Below are positions 1 to 11,798 of a DNA stretch of 64,000 bases, piece after piece. Below the pieces are notes generated by a model that was not told where the DNA came from, did no database searches, and worked only from the letters and a program-made list of their open reading frames with translations. A program made the position numbers and the translations under genes. Source of the stretch: Ilex aquifolium (lineage: Eukaryota; Streptophyta; Magnoliopsida; Aquifoliales; Aquifoliaceae); the NCBI GenBank assembly GCA_951799425.1, contig OX637402.1:18861844-18925843 (forward strand). The letters run 5' to 3'. The stretch's first letter is position 1. Each line of letters starts with the position of its first letter.

Positions 1-1546
1 TTCTCCCATTGAGGCGCTGGAGCTCCTTGGTTGAGGACGGCGACTTCATATTTAAGATTACCTTGATTTTGTCGGGGTTCGCCTCGATTCCTCTCTGGTT
101 GACCATAAAGCCAAGAAACTTTCCTGAGCCTACGCCAAAGGTGCACTTTTCAGGATTCAACTTCATGTGGTATGACCTGAGAATGTTGAAAGTTTCTTGG
201 AGGTGGTCAATATGATCTGCTGCTGCGAGACTCTTTACCAGCATGTCGTCCACATACACTTCCATTGTTCTCCCGATCTGTGACTGGAACATCATGTTCA
301 CCAGTCGTTGATAGGTTGCTCCTGCGTTCTTCAACCCGAAAAGCATGACCCTGTAGCAGTAGGTCCCCTTTGGAGTGATGAACGATGTCTTCTCCTGGTC
401 TGGGGGGTGCATGCTAATCTGGTTATACCCAGAATATGCATCCAAGAAGGTGAGCAATTCATGCCCTGCTGTGGCATCGATGAGGAGGTCGATTCGCGGT
501 AGTGGATAGCTATCCTTCAGGCATGCCTTGTTGAGCTAAGTAAAGTCGACACAGAGGCGCCACTTCCCATTAGCTTTAGTCACCATCACCACATTTGAGA
601 GCCACTCAGGATAGACTACTTCTCTAACTGCTCCGTTCTCTATCAACTTTCCCACCTCCTTTTCCATTGCTTGGGCCCTTTCAATGGAGGCACCCCTTAG
701 TTTTTGGCGAACAGGCTTGTGGTGAGGGTCAACGTTGAGGCAGTGGGTGGTGACCTCAGGGTCGATGCCCTCCAGGTCCGCATGCGACCAAGCAAAAACG
801 TCCATGTTACGCTTCAAAAAGTCTATGAGTTGGCGGACCAAGTCTTCAGGAAGGGAAGAACCAATGTACACTCTCCTGTCTGGATACTCTACATCCAAGG
901 TCACTGGGGTGAGCTCCTCGACTGGTTCTCCTCTCTCTATAGTGGCGTCATCCCTTGGGTCGAGGACCTCCACTTGCAGTGTCTCCTGTGGCTTCCTCGC
1001 CTTCATCGAGGAGACGTAGCACTCTCTTGCAGCTACTTGGACTCCCTGGACCTCTCCAACTCCGTTCGAGGTTGGAAAGCGGAGAATGAGGTGGTAGGTA
1101 GAGGGCACCGCTCTTAGAGTGTTGAGAGCGGGTCGCCCTAGAAGGATATTGTACGCTGAAGGACAATCTATCACCAGGAAGTTGACCATGATTGTGGAAC
1201 TTCGGGGTGCCACGTCTGCAGTGACTGGTAAGGTGATGGACCCTAGGGGATACACCTTCTCCTCGGAGAACCCAATGAGGGGTGGCTTGATAGGCTGTAG
1301 TCTCTCCCTGCCCAAGTTGAGCTTGTCATAAGCCTCTGCGAACAAGATATCCGCAGAGCTGCCACTGTCCACGAGAATTCTCCGCACTTGGAAGTTGGCG
1401 ACGGTCATGGTGAGCACCAGAGGGTCATCATAGGGGTGCTGGATTCCCTCCAAATCCTTGTCTGAGAAAGATATGACCTCGCCATTGCCATGCTTTGGTG
1501 CCTTAGATGGGCATAATTCATCAGGGTGCCTGGCTTTTCCTGGCAT
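1..1546 (-). pseudogene. pol: Protease-reverse transcriptase region of the Tat-like element, broken and truncated
   Basis: Minus-strand frame 1546-536 gives an aspartic protease with the active-site motif VDSGSSADILF (about residue 57) and the NILLGRPAL segment typical of this family, then the start of RT (NGKWRLCVDFT). A TAG at 536-538 follows directly. The same frame continues below it (LNKACLKDSYPLPRID), with the RT catalytic YVDD near 244-255, and runs to the window edge. In the relative at 49 kb the codon at the stop position is GAT (Asp), so the stop is a mutation. The enzyme would process Gag-Pol and copy element RNA to DNA. RNase H and integrase lie outside the window. Confidence 0.85.
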
Positions 1547-2957
1547 GAGCCTTCATTGCGGAGAGGGATTCTCCTCCCCCTACAAGCCCTCCGGAGATGG
1601 TGTGAATTTCCCCAATGGGTTGCTGGTCTTCCTGGTTACGAGGTGGCGCTGGCGCCTGTCTTCTACCGGCCACATATTGGCGTAGGTGACCCTTTTGAAT
1701 GAGCTCCTCAATCTGTCTTTTGAGGTCATAGCAGTCGTCGGTGTCTTGGCCATGGTCGCGATGGAAGCGACAATACTTGTTTGGGTTCCTGCGGTTTGAG
1801 AGAGCCTTCATTCTCCCTGGCCACTTCACTGCGGGGTCATCCTGGATCTGTAATAGGATGTGCTCAACAGTAGCATGGAGGGGGGTGAAGGCTTGTCGAT
1901 CTCTTTGGGGAGCAAGACCAAGACGGTCTTTAGCAGGTATCCTCTCTGTCCTGCTGCGCTTGTTATTACTCTCCTTCTTGTCGTCTCTGTCTCTCTCCTT
2001 TCTTTTCTCCTCAGTTCTCAAGGACTCACCTCGTCTGGCCCTTGTAATGTCTTCAGCGTTCATGTATTTTTGGGCCTTCGCTAGTAACTCAGGCATGTTT
2101 TTTGGTGGGCGTTTCATCACCGAGAAAAGGAAGCTCGATGACCGGAGGCCTCACAAGAAGGCGGTCATGCTGACCTTTTCATCGGGCTCTTCGACCTGAA
2201 AGACCTCATCGTTAAAACGAGTGAGGTAGCTTCTCAGGCTTTCATCTCTCTCCTGCTTTATGCTTAGCAGATGTGTGGCAGGCTTCTGGTGGCGACGTCC
2301 TCCAATGAAGTGTGAAACAAAAGACCTGTTCAGCTCATCAAATGAGCCAATGAAGGCGGGGGAAATCTTGGCAAACCACTGTCGAGCGGATCCCTTCAGG
2401 GTGGTTGGGAACGCTCGGCACATGATTTTATCGGGGACGTTGTGCAGCTGCATCAAAGTCTTAAAGGTTTCAAGGTGGTCTAGTGGATCCTTCTTACCGT
2501 CAAAGGTCTCGACGAATGGCATCTTAAATTTTTGAGGAAGTGGATAGTTTTCCACCTCAGGTTTGAAGGGTGTATCAGTTCGACTTACCAAGTAGTCCAC
2601 TATTTCGGGTCCTTGTGCCTTCATGGCGTTGAAGACGTCACCCAGCTGATTCTGTACCTCCTTAATTTTTTCGTCCCACTGATTGGGAGGAGGTCCTCTG
2701 GAATTACCACGGAAATGGTTCCCATGCTCCATGCTTTGGTTTTCACCCTCATCCTCTTGGAGAGGAGGGTCTCCACCATGGAGAGCAAGAGCAAGGGCTA
2801 GAGGAGGAGGTCCCTCATGGTGGGCCCCCCTTGGTGGGGCGCCCAAGGGAACTCCCAAGGGTGGGGCGCCTAGAGGGGGAGCTCCTTGATGATCAGGGAA
2901 TGGAGCTCCCCTAGTTTGAGGTCCGGGCTGCGCTCCTCCTTGTTGCCCGAGCATCAA
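1521..2957 (-). pseudogene. gag: gag (capsid/nucleocapsid) pseudogene of the Tat-like element
   Basis: Two open segments in the same frame, 2957-2151 and 2120-1521, are separated by a TGA at 2151-2153. The N-terminal part is rich in Gly, Ala and Pro (imperfect GAPPLG-type repeats around 2815-2890). The middle is the retrotransposon gag core (a KGSARQWF-type motif near 2400, then SFVSHFIG). After the stop comes a basic linker and a knuckle of the form CRFHRDHGQDTDDC near 1730-1780. Gag forms the particle that packages the element RNA. The frame closes at 1521 while protease continues in another frame from about 1546; an extra base in the A-run near 1540 would explain this. The product cannot be full length. 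Confidence 0.85.
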
Positions 2958-3137
2958 CTGCAGAATCCGTTGGTTCTAGGCTATGAGTTGTTGAATGGTG
3001 TCCAGCATCTGCTATGCATTTGGGACCGAATTGGCAGGTGGAGGAGGAGCAACCTCCTCTTCTCGTACAGGATTGTCTTCAGGGGGATTCATGGATTTGA
3101 CAGAGAAAATTTTTTAGAAGTGAGAATTTTGTCGTTT

Positions 3138-3153
3138 CCCACAGACGGCGCCA
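3138..3153 (-). other. Retrotransposon primer-binding site
   Basis: On the minus strand this reads TGGCGCCGTCTGTGGG, three bases after the LTR end. It starts with TGG, as expected for pairing with the CCA end of a tRNA. Its first nine bases match what I recall of plant tRNA-Asp sites; the remainder does not. The same 16 bases occur at 51663-51678 in the second Tat element. Confidence 0.75.
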
Positions 3154-3156
3154 AAC

Positions 3157-3686
3157 TGATGATGCACAAAATGGGTTTGCACACCACCTGGCAATTAAGT
3201 AATATAAAATGCAGTAAAGTAGAGGGAATGTGAAGACAATGTTTGTAGTGGTTCGGTCAAGGTGACCTACGTCCACTTGGAATGGCAAGGGTCGCCGGGA
3301 TTTTATTGACTCCGGTGCAGAGAGATAGCAGAGAGTTACAATCTTAGAGAGGGAGAGGAGAGATTTGCCTGAATGAGTGTCTTGCCCCCCAAGTGTTGGT
3401 GGGGCTTACATTTTATAGTAGTCTCCTCATAATGGGTATTAATCAAGTAGTCAGGCGGTCTCAACGGATTATGAAGACTTTAATAGTAATTAATAGCTTT
3501 GCGACCTCTTTTCTCCTCAACGGGCAAGGGTGTCAAGGTGCACTCCAAAGGACTTGGTGGCGCAGCTCCCTTATGGGTTTGACCGGCTTGGATCTCATTG
3601 GGCCTGCCGGGTCTTCTATAAGCTTGGGCTCTTGATTTAAGTTTGGGCTTTACACCTGGACTGGGTCATTTGGGCCTGGCCCATCA
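3157..3686 (-). repeat. 5' LTR of the Tat-like element (530 bp)
   Basis: The segment runs TGATGATGCAC...GGCCCATCA on the plus strand, so it has TG...CA ends, and it sits next to the primer-binding site. On the minus strand it ends TTTTGTGCATCATCA, the same ending as the solo LTRs at 7949-8624 and 9296-10258. The sequence resumed at 3687 (ATAACC) matches the duplicated block at 23658, which fixes the outer boundary. Confidence 0.85.
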
Positions 3687-4547
3687 ATAACCATATTAAT
3701 GTTTAAAATAATCATTGTAGGTTGTTTATAATTGAATGAATAATAGATATTGGAGGGTATTACAAATAAAATATATATATCGGAGGTTATCATGATTATA
3801 TTGGTGTGGATCCACACTAATCAATATGAAAGAAATTAATATGGTAGCCATAATTAATATGCTTAAAAAAAATATACATACAATATAAAGGGAAAACAAA
3901 TTCTAGGTTGGCTTGTGTCCCATGGTCCGCAATTGTCTATGATCAATTTGAAAACTTTCAGTGTTTTACCCATCCAATTTGTTGGAATTTTTTCCAAAAC
4001 AAAATTAATTATACATGTGAATCGTATCAGACACTTTTTTTTCTACAAAATATTATTGTAGTCGGCCCATTTCCATATTATCCACGCCCACATCCCATAG
4101 AAACCATTTTTATCTCACCCTTAATTGAATATTTATAGCATCATTTGTAATAATAAAAAGTTATTATGAATTTTTAATGAAAAAAGTAATCAAATGAGTG
4201 ATTACAAAACCAGTATAGGAAAAAAATAGTTATGTGGATATATAACAAAATTTAATTGGAATAAACTAATTGAATATTCCTAAAAATATTTTCGTTAGTA
4301 ATTTTGCTAAGAAATACTTCTCAATCCTTTCTGTTTAAGAATAAAATAATGATAATTGAATTTAAATATTATTCTACTAACAGAGAAGTAGAATCAACTA
4401 TGTGTGAGGTCTAAACTTCTATATGTGCTTTAGTTCCTTTTTTAAAAGGATTCAATAAGTTGATTATGCAAATGACTTAATTTTAGAATCTATATTCAAT
4501 TTCAGTATATATGTTCAATTTCAATATGAAATTGAATGCATTGGTTG
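3687..4547. repeat. Duplicated block 1, copy A (pairs with 23658-24527)
   Basis: About 860 bp of AT-rich non-coding sequence is nearly the same as 23658-24527, with scattered substitutions and small indels. Its left end is cut by the Tat-like element and its right end runs into a MITE. The order relative to block 2 is the same in both copies, so it is probably the left part of one larger duplication. I see no gene in it. Confidence 0.85.
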
Positions 4548-4921
4548 TAGGGGTGTCAATCGTGTCTTATTGTGTCATTTTCATGTCGTGTCACTTTTGA
4601 TCGTGTTATTTTCGTGTTGTGTTATTTTCGGTGCGTGTCTGGTTCGTGTCAATATTTTTGTTAATAAAAAATTATTTAATTCGACAACAACTCATATAAT
4701 ACTATTTAAAAAATTATAAAAAATTATAAAAAAAAAGTTTCTGTCTATAATATTCCTTAAATAATTATTTTCTATCTACAGTACCCATTAATCGTGTTAT
4801 TCGTGTCGAACCTTAATTTGATCCATTTATTACTCGTGTTAACTAATCGCGTTATTTTCGAATTTTGTGTCTGGCCGGATTCGTGTCAGGTTCGTATTAA
4901 CGAATAAAATTGACACCCCTA
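4548..4921. mobile_element. hAT-type MITE with TAGGGGTGTCAAT termini (374 bp)
   Basis: The termini are inverted repeats: TAGGGGTGTCAAT at 4548 and ATTGACACCCCTA ending at 4921. Flanking octamers are ATTGGTTG and ATTAGTAG; the left flank of the other block copy is ATTGGTAG, which differs from the right flank by one base. This fits an 8-bp hAT duplication that has decayed. The interior is rich in CGTGTC/CGTGTT words and has no coding potential. Confidence 0.75.
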
Positions 4922-4929
4922 ATTAGTAG

Positions 4930-6224
4930 ATATAATCCGATTAATGAAATTTAAATTCGGATCAAATCAATAGATTTTTCTAGACAAGCAGTTGAAGTGT
5001 AGTTGAGCTTTCAGAAAGTTTGTCACGCATTGGGTAGATATCATTTTAAGTTAGACTTATATAGTTTACTCATTGTGTTTAGTTTGTTTTGCCTAATATA
5101 TCCCTGTAGTGTTGTCCACGTGGTTTTCAAATAACTCTTTCCATTGAAAAATTAACAGATGTTGACAGAATGGTGATACTGCTAAAATTAACAAGTTTAA
5201 AAACTCAATTAACTCAAAAATTAGTTTAAGAGTTTAATTGACATAAGAGTAATAGTTTGAAGATCATTTGTGTAGTTTATTCTTTCAGATGTCACGCTCT
5301 TTGAATTGATTGGAGAAAAAACCGTTCATGGAGGTTCTAGACTAAAGGTTGACGACGAGTGGCTATTACGTATATATATGTTCTCGTGAGCAACTAGCGC
5401 GTTGTAGTTTGTGGAAGTGCAGAAAGCTGTAAGTATAATTAGAGAGTAATGTTATTGAGACCTAAAAAATTGATTTAATTTGTTAACCTTCAATAAATTA
5501 TTTTTTTAGGTTTCAATAATATTACTCGTATAGTTAATTGGTTTTGTTGGATGTTCAAGATCTTGGGAGTGTTATAACACAAAAATTGTCAAATGCTGCC
5601 TTTTGTGTGTAGTGCCCAAATATATGAATTAGCACATAGACCTAGATCACATAGACCTAGATCACGGGGCAGAAAAATGTCAAGATAAAAAAAAAAAATT
5701 TGAGAGTATGAGCACTTTGAGAGCGTCATATTGTATTCATACAAACACATTCACCCATAAAAACTTAATATAAATAAAATAAAATTAAAATTAAAATTTC
5801 ATGCATAACTATGAGACTAATTATTTCATTTTTAAATATATGTTGATTATAAAGTTTTAAAATAACAATTATAGTTTACCAATATTTATTTTAGTTTGAT
5901 ATGCATCTTTAGGCCTAGGTCAATACTTTCCAAATAAATATTTGAATGATAATAACTAAACATATAAGTAAGTAAGAACGTAAATTAGTCGAATTCGTGT
6001 ATTGAAAAATTAAATCCGCGAATTTTGTAAAATGAGAACCCGACAGTGTTAGATGTTTAGAAATATTATGTGACTAAGTTATGACTTCTTAGCTTTGTTG
6101 AATTTTTTTTTTCTTTCCTAATAATATAATTTACTTGGCGGGAAAAACATTTCAAAATTGAAGACTACTTTTGTATTTTTAAAATATGTAGAATCCTTTC
6201 GTAGATCAAAAACCTATATTTAAA
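4930..6224. other. AT-rich intergenic DNA, no gene seen
   Basis: I see only short chance reading frames, T- and A-runs and no recognisable domain. A near-direct repeat of the phrase cacatagacctagatca occurs near 5632-5663. Copy B of the segmental duplication has unrelated insertions in the corresponding place. Confidence 0.6.
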
Positions 6225-6388
6225 CTTCTCTCATATTACTTGACATCGTAACTTTTTTAAGTTTCTCTTCGCAACTTCCCTTGCTTTTCCCCTACAAAGA
6301 CACATCAAATCATTGTTTCAATTCTCATCAAAAAAAATTTCCTTATCAGTCAACGATGATAATCTATGACTTACGGTTCAGCTGAACA

Positions 6389-6640
6389 CTTAGGGCTTGT
6401 TTGGTATGGGGGTTTGGGGGGGTTTGAGAACATGGGTTGGGGAGTAAACCCCCTTAAACCCATGTTTGGTATGTGTGAAGTATGGATAGGATTTCAAACC
6501 CGGCCCGTTCATGAAACCCTCATACTTGGGTTTCATGAAACCCAAGGGGGGGGGGGTGGGTTTCATATGTTAGTTTGGGGGTTTAACATGCAAATGACAT
6601 TTATACCCCTATATATCCTGATCACTAGCTATTCGTGAGT
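6389..6640. mobile_element. Candidate hAT-like MITE insertion in copy A
   Basis: Copy B reads straight from GAACATTTA into AAGTGTAAAGGG (near 27736), whereas copy A has about 250 extra bases. The insert starts GGGCTTGTTTGGTATGGG, a start typical of plant hAT MITEs, and is unusually G-rich (a run of ten G near 6546). The right end and target-site duplication are unclear. Confidence 0.5.
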
Positions 6641-6758
6641 CGAACAATAACTCAAGTGTAAAGGGTTACATTTTCGTTGACCCTTTTCATACGTTGCTTG
6701 TGTTTATATATTATGCTTCTGATTGAGGTTCTCTTAATAACCCTATACTTTAAAAAAT

Positions 6759-7090
6759 GGTTAATAGTATTTTTTGTCTCTAAAATATGTATTTTTTGTC
6801 CGCTTGATCCTCATTATATTAATTTTATTAATTTGGTCCCTAAAATATTCAATTCGTATCATTTTGGTCTTTACATAGATGAACCGTTAATTGTTTGACG
6901 AAATGATCACGTATTGGACATGTGATATGTTCTAAAAAAATGACACGTGGTCACGTTCGTCAAAAAATTTGACGGATTGTCTGATTAGGGACCAAAGTGA
7001 CACGGATTGAATACTTTAGAGACAAAATTAATACAATGAGGACTAAACTGATAAAAAATAAATTTTAAGGACCAAAAGTACTATTAACCC
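6759..7090. mobile_element. Mutator-type foldback MITE (332 bp) with 9-bp target-site duplication
   Basis: The element starts GGTTAATAGTA and ends TACTATTAACCC, with long inverted arms (about 6759-6885 against 6980-7090). It is flanked on both sides by TTAAAAAAT (6750-6758 and 7091-7099), a perfect 9-bp duplication typical of the Mutator superfamily. There is no coding sequence. Confidence 0.85.
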
Positions 7091-7099
7091 TTAAAAAAT

Positions 7100-7943
7100 T
7101 ATGAAAAAATAAAATCAATATTACAATTTCAATTTATTAATAAATCCTAAATTGGCCCCCCACCACATAACATTCCTGGCTCTGCCCCAGGGGTGGACTT
7201 GCATGAATTTTTCCTCGCCCACTTTTTTTATCGGTCTTGGATTACGCAGGAGAAAACTAGCTTTACCAAAGAGAAAATATTTTTTTAATACTATATTGAT
7301 GTTTTCGTTTTTTAACGTTATGTTGTTATTTCCACACTAAATAGTTACAATTAATACAACAATATTTATATTCGAGAATAATCTTATCTAATAAGAAGTT
7401 GACTAACACTTTGAATCTTATCTCCATATTTTTTTCCGTTCATTTTTATCACAAGTTATATCAATTATTATTTGAGACATTGTTTATATGCGATAATGTA
7501 CACATATTAATTTTTGTTCAAGATCATATATTTTGAAAAAAAAAAAAACATCAATTTTTTTACAAAAATAATGAATAAAAATTAATATAACGGAATCAAT
7601 TTTTTGAGTGTTCGAATTTTATGCTACATATCGTGTCTTCAAAAACGAGTTATCGCTAATTTTTTTGATATGATATCTAAAAATTAAATTTTAGTATCAT
7701 AGACTTAACATAGGCTAATCCTCGTATGAAACAAGACCAAAAAAAAGTAAGGCGAATTATACTTTGTAAGACTTTAAGATTTTAAGATTTTTATTTTGTA
7801 TCTTCAATGATTAAATTTTTTCACATTACTCCTTTAATGTAGAAAAAGTGTTGAAATATAGCATTTCTGTTAGCTTTTCGTTAGTTTTTTTGTCAGTGTC
7901 AATGGAGTAACTTTTGACTGAAAATTTGACAAAAACTAACAAG
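7100..7943. other. AT-rich non-coding DNA, no gene seen
   Basis: No plausible reading frame or RNA gene. The part from about 7790 matches 27830-27960 in copy B and belongs to the segmental duplication. Confidence 0.55.
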
Positions 7944-7948
7944 GGCGA

Positions 7949-8624
7949 TGACGGGCCCGACTCAGACCAGGCCTAGCTTAGAGGCCCAGTCCAAAATTAC
8001 ATACCAGACCCGCTCAAAGGCTTAGTTTAGAAATACAAACCAAACCCAGAATCACATACTAGACCCATCTCAAACATACAAGTCAAGCCCGCCACAAGAT
8101 AAAGGAAGCTAGATCAGGTCAATCGGGCCATCTTGAGAGAGTCAGGTCAGTCGCACTATCTTGAGAGATTCAGCCTACAACTGTCATACGAGGAGATCTC
8201 TGTGGGACGCAATAATCGGGTGCATGACGACACCTCCACGGAACTGTCTCGCCTGTTACGAGAATGACGCCACTTCCACTGAACTATCGCCTATTACGAG
8301 AATGACGCCACCTCACCGGAACTACCTCGCCTGCTACAAGATTGACGCCACCTCTACCGAATTATTTCACCTGTCACAAAAATGGTGTCTCACTTTATTA
8401 GGAGACGCCTATAAATTGTAAGCCCCACATCACTCACATCTGAGCACTCAACACCCCTTAAGCAATAAAATACTTAGACTATCATAACCTTTCACGGTGG
8501 AGTAGGTTACACTGACTGAACCACTTAAAGTTTTAAATTATATTTTACTTGTATTGACTCTAATCATTTATTACTACATTTAATACTTGACAGGTGATAT
8601 ATAAACATATTTTGTGCATCATCA
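7949..8624 (+). mobile_element. Solo LTR (676 bp) of a gypsy element
   Basis: The segment begins TGACGGGCCC and ends TTTTGTGCATCATCA, the same terminal bases as the LTR at 3157-3686. It is flanked by GGCGA and GGCTA, a 5-bp target-site duplication with one mismatch. Copy B has no insertion here. There is no internal retrotransposon sequence, so it is a solo LTR left by recombination. An imperfect repeat of the phrase tgacgccacctc occurs near 8264-8350. Confidence 0.8.
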
Positions 8625-8629
8625 GGCTA

Positions 8630-9290
8630 AATTATAACATTTTTGATATATTAAAAGTGTATAATATGAAAATTTTAATCTTTGATAATAGAAAATAAAA
8701 ATCTTAAAATCTTTCAAGATAGAAAATATGAAAAACCCAAAAAAGTAAGCCAAACAAACACTACACGTTGTGAGAGCCCTAATAACTTGACATGTTAAGA
8801 GTTCAAATTCAAGACTTCATTACGGTATCGAAGTAATAATTTTGGTACTGTACCTTTAATTTTTATCATTTTAATGGATATTTTTATAATTTTTGTATGT
8901 TATTTTACAACTAAAAAATTTATCATTTTTATGGATAATTTACCACTTTTATTGGTATTTTTGTCACTTTTATGGATGTTTTTACTACGTTTATGATAAT
9001 TATTTTTATCAATTTTATTTGGTACAAAAAAGTTTATTATATTTGTGGGTATTTTTATTACGTTATGAATATTTTTACCACATTTGTAGATATTTTTACC
9101 ACTATTATGATAATTATTTTTATTATTTTTTGAGGTACAACAACAATAGTAAAAAGATTCACAAATATGATAAAAATAATCATAAATATGATAAATTGAT
9201 GTATATAATACCGAATTTTTTTTTCACAGTACCGTACTCAACTCCATTCCGGCTAAGCCGTAATCCCTTTGTATCACGGACTTCCAATTA
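8630..9290. other. AT-rich segment, partly an insertion absent from copy B
   Basis: Up to about 8780 the sequence matches copy B (near 27970-28050). About 8790-9245 is extra: many degenerate short repeats of the type tttttaccacttttat, starting with a phrase around GGTACTGTACC and ending CAGTACCGTACTC. It is possibly a small inverted-repeat element. The long open frame here is a by-product of T-rich repeats and not a gene. Confidence 0.45.
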
Positions 9291-9295
9291 GTTAT

Positions 9296-10258
9296 TGACG
9301 AGTCCAAATTTGACTGGGCTGAGCCCAACTTGAACGGACCGAGAAAGCCCAAAGGAGATACTATTCGGAGCTGAGCCGTAAAACAATACGGATGGCATAA
9401 AGGGAATTAGGCGGCCGTAAAACAATACGGAGGGCATAAAGGTAATTAGGCGGCCGCAAATCAAAACGGAGTCCAAAGAACCCAAGCCCATGGACCAAGG
9501 GGCGCCGCCCATGGGAGGCACCTTGGCCACGCCCAAGGGGGCGCCTGGAACCATGGCCATGCCCAAGTGGGCGCCGCCCATGGGGGCGCCTGCCCTTGGC
9601 CTCCTCCTCCTTTGCCTGCCTGGGTCTCCTCCTCCCTTGCCTCCTAACTCCATGAAGGCCTCCTCCGACTCAAGCCTAGTCCAGCTCAGGACCTCCTCCG
9701 ATTCAAGCCTAGTCCAGCTCAGGACCTCCTCCGACTCAAGCCTAGTCCAGCTCAGGACCTCCTCCGACGGAATAGGGACACGAGGGAGAAAATATCGGGA
9801 TACGCACCGGAGATCTAATCCTACCATAACTGTACCTACCAAAGTGGTAGAATCCTACCATAACTATACTTACTAAATTGTAGTGACCGCCTCACCGCCT
9901 TAGTGAACGTATATAATGTAAGCTCTCTCCACTTGGAGAGGCATCTTGAGATCTACATACTTGGGCATGATCTACACACACCACACCTCCAATACCTCTA
10001 CACATTGTTCTCCCTCTCTCAAAGCACTGTAACTCTCCGGCGACTCTTATTCATCAATAAAGAATATCAGGCCACCGCTGCCGTTCCCGAAAGTGGAGTA
10101 GGTCATCCGAGACCGAACTACTATAAATCTTTGTGTTGATTATCTGTTTACAGTTTTGATTCATTGATTGTCATTGATTGCTCGTTAATTACTCGTTAAT
10201 TGCATCAATATTCATACTTGACTGTTGATCTTGCCAAAGACAATTTTGTGCATCATCA
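9296..10258 (+). mobile_element. Solo LTR (963 bp) of a gypsy element
   Basis: The segment starts TGACGAGTCC and ends TTTTGTGCATCATCA. It is flanked by GTTAT and GCTAT, a 5-bp duplication with one mismatch, and copy B has the empty site (near 28090). A GC-rich stretch at 9495-9590 repeats GGCGCC/CCCATGGG words, resembling the gag leader of the element at 1-3686. It also contains a 33-bp tandem repeat (9659-9769). Confidence 0.85.
9659..9769 (+). repeat. 33-bp tandem repeat, about 3.4 units, inside a solo LTR
   Basis: Units start at 9659, 9692, 9725 and 9758 (partial), each beginning CCTCCTCCGA and ending CCAGCTCAGGA. Only one base differs between the full units. The unit length is a multiple of three, so long open frames appear on both strands without any gene. 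Confidence 0.9.
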
Positions 10259-10383
10259 GCTATAACCAACTCAGCTGATGTATGGCCCATCTTGAAACCC
10301 CTCACTTTCTCTCTTTATTTCGTCTTCTTCCTTTCATTTCGCACTCTGTGCACAGAGTACACACAATCACCCACTATGATCCC

Positions 10384-10397
10384 CACACACACACACA

Positions 10398-10446
<49 letters not shown>
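10384..10446. repeat. (CA)n(CT)n microsatellite
   Basis: An AC-repeat is followed directly by a long CT-repeat. The corresponding place in copy B (28158-28181 and 28245-28281) has shorter, interrupted tracts, so the locus is length-variable between the copies. Confidence 0.9.
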
Positions 10447-10449
<3 letters not shown>

Positions 10450-10451
<2 letters not shown>

Positions 10452-11798
10452 GGCACAACTACAAATTAGGACCCAATCACCCCTCCCACAGCACCACCGC
10501 CGTTGGCCCAGCTACCTTTCTTCTCTATTTCACATAGTACACACATATTGATTTTTGCGTCGGCAACCAATGTTTCCATCAATTTGAAGATTCAATACTA
10601 TTTGTATAACATCAATTATCAAGAAAATATACTAGACTAGTTCAAAACAAATATGATCAGTCTTTTTTTTTTGTTTTCTTGCTGGATTTGGTCAAATTGA
10701 TTGTTTCTGTTTGTTTGATTTGGGATTGCAACAAAATATCTCCGCCTCTACGTGAGTGGTGGTAATTTTTCTCAGTTTTAGGGACTGTTTGTGTTGTGTG
10801 TGTACTGGTATGTGTGAGCATGGGCGTGTGTGTGTGCATGTCAATGTGTGCACATGTATGTGAAAACGCAGAAGACGACACCAACATGAAGTAAGAGACG
10901 TGGGGACACACAATCTTCGATATTCAAAAAGTATTTCATCTATAGTCAATTCGTTTATTAATTCATATATAACGAATCGTGTTATATCGGGTTCATGTCG
11001 TATATTTCTTTTGATTAGTTTCACTCATACCCAATCGTTTATTAATTGTGTCGTGTCAAATCCACTCATTTATGAAATAGGTGGTTTAAGGAATACCAAA
11101 ACCGTCTAATTTCGTGTGGTGTTTATATCGTGTTAATGAGTCGTGTCATATTTTAACAACCTTAACTATGTGGCAGATGTGAGATTGAGATAATGGATAA
11201 CATGCAATATTAGAACTCACTTTTAATCCAACCACAATAATAGATTAAACTGGTAAACTGGGTTCAATAACAATTGCGCTAGCATTACTCTTCTTTCATT
11301 TGACCTAGCATTGAAAGTTCACCATATGATGCCTTTCCTATCTTCTTTGTAAGGGCATAGCCACCCTGCACTACCATTCTAGCATTTTGAAACTTGCATT
11401 GTGAGTTGCTAGCAAACTCGGCAATAGAGTCGCACTTTGTTTAGCCAAACATGATAATTTTATTGAAATCTTTTTTGTATGACGGGAGATGATACCTGTT
11501 TTTATCATGCCTTTACTTTTTCTTGATATTTTGGTCTTGCTAAATTTATTGTTGTTTCTTTTTGAAAAAAAAAAACTTGCATTGAGAGTGATTACTAATT
11601 AATGTAAGTAAAGTAGAAGTTGACAGTGTCAAAAGAACAACTCACCGTTAACAAAATTGAAAATGGAAAGAAAATTAATTTTGCATACCAATAAACATCT
11701 CTCTTTGCTCACAATGTATAAAATACAATAAGGAAATCAAATTCAGGCGTACAAAGCCATCCAACAATTCTTCATCGTCTTGTTCATCCTAGTCATTG
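10450..11798. other. Duplicated non-coding DNA downstream of the bHLH gene
   Basis: Matches copy B at 28290-28610, 30455-30560 and 30795-31015. About 10920-11160 is specific to copy A and rich in CGTGTC/CGTGTT words like the MITE at 4548. No coding sequence is seen. Confidence 0.5.

Larger units (their letters stand above)
1..3686 (-). mobile_element. Tat-like Ty3/gypsy retrotransposon, 5' part, degenerate, cut by window edge
   Basis: The element lies on the minus strand. Reading from the right, it has an LTR (3157-3686), a primer-binding site, gag with an atypical zinc-knuckle, an aspartic protease and the first part of reverse transcriptase, and it then leaves the window. The gag/PR/RT sequences are close relatives of those in the complete element at 38474-52374, which places it in the same lineage. 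It is broken by an in-frame TGA in gag, a frameshift at the gag-protease border and a TAG in RT. It interrupts the block that begins at 3687; the other copy of that block, at 23658, lacks it. The 3' LTR and the far target-site duplication are outside the window. Confidence 0.9.

Noticed and set aside
704..1331. Plus-strand frames opposite protease
   Set aside because: Shadows of the minus-strand pol pseudogene.
8893..9291. 132-codon plus-strand frame
   Set aside because: It consists of Phe/Tyr/Asn-rich translation of degenerate T-rich repeats with no family signature.
9288..9876. Long open frames on both strands around 9.5 kb
   Set aside because: They follow from the 33-bp tandem repeat and GC-rich words of a solo LTR and do not resemble proteins.
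10282..10551. Open frames across CA/CT repeats
   Set aside because: Microsatellite translation; the matching frames in copy B differ in register and length.
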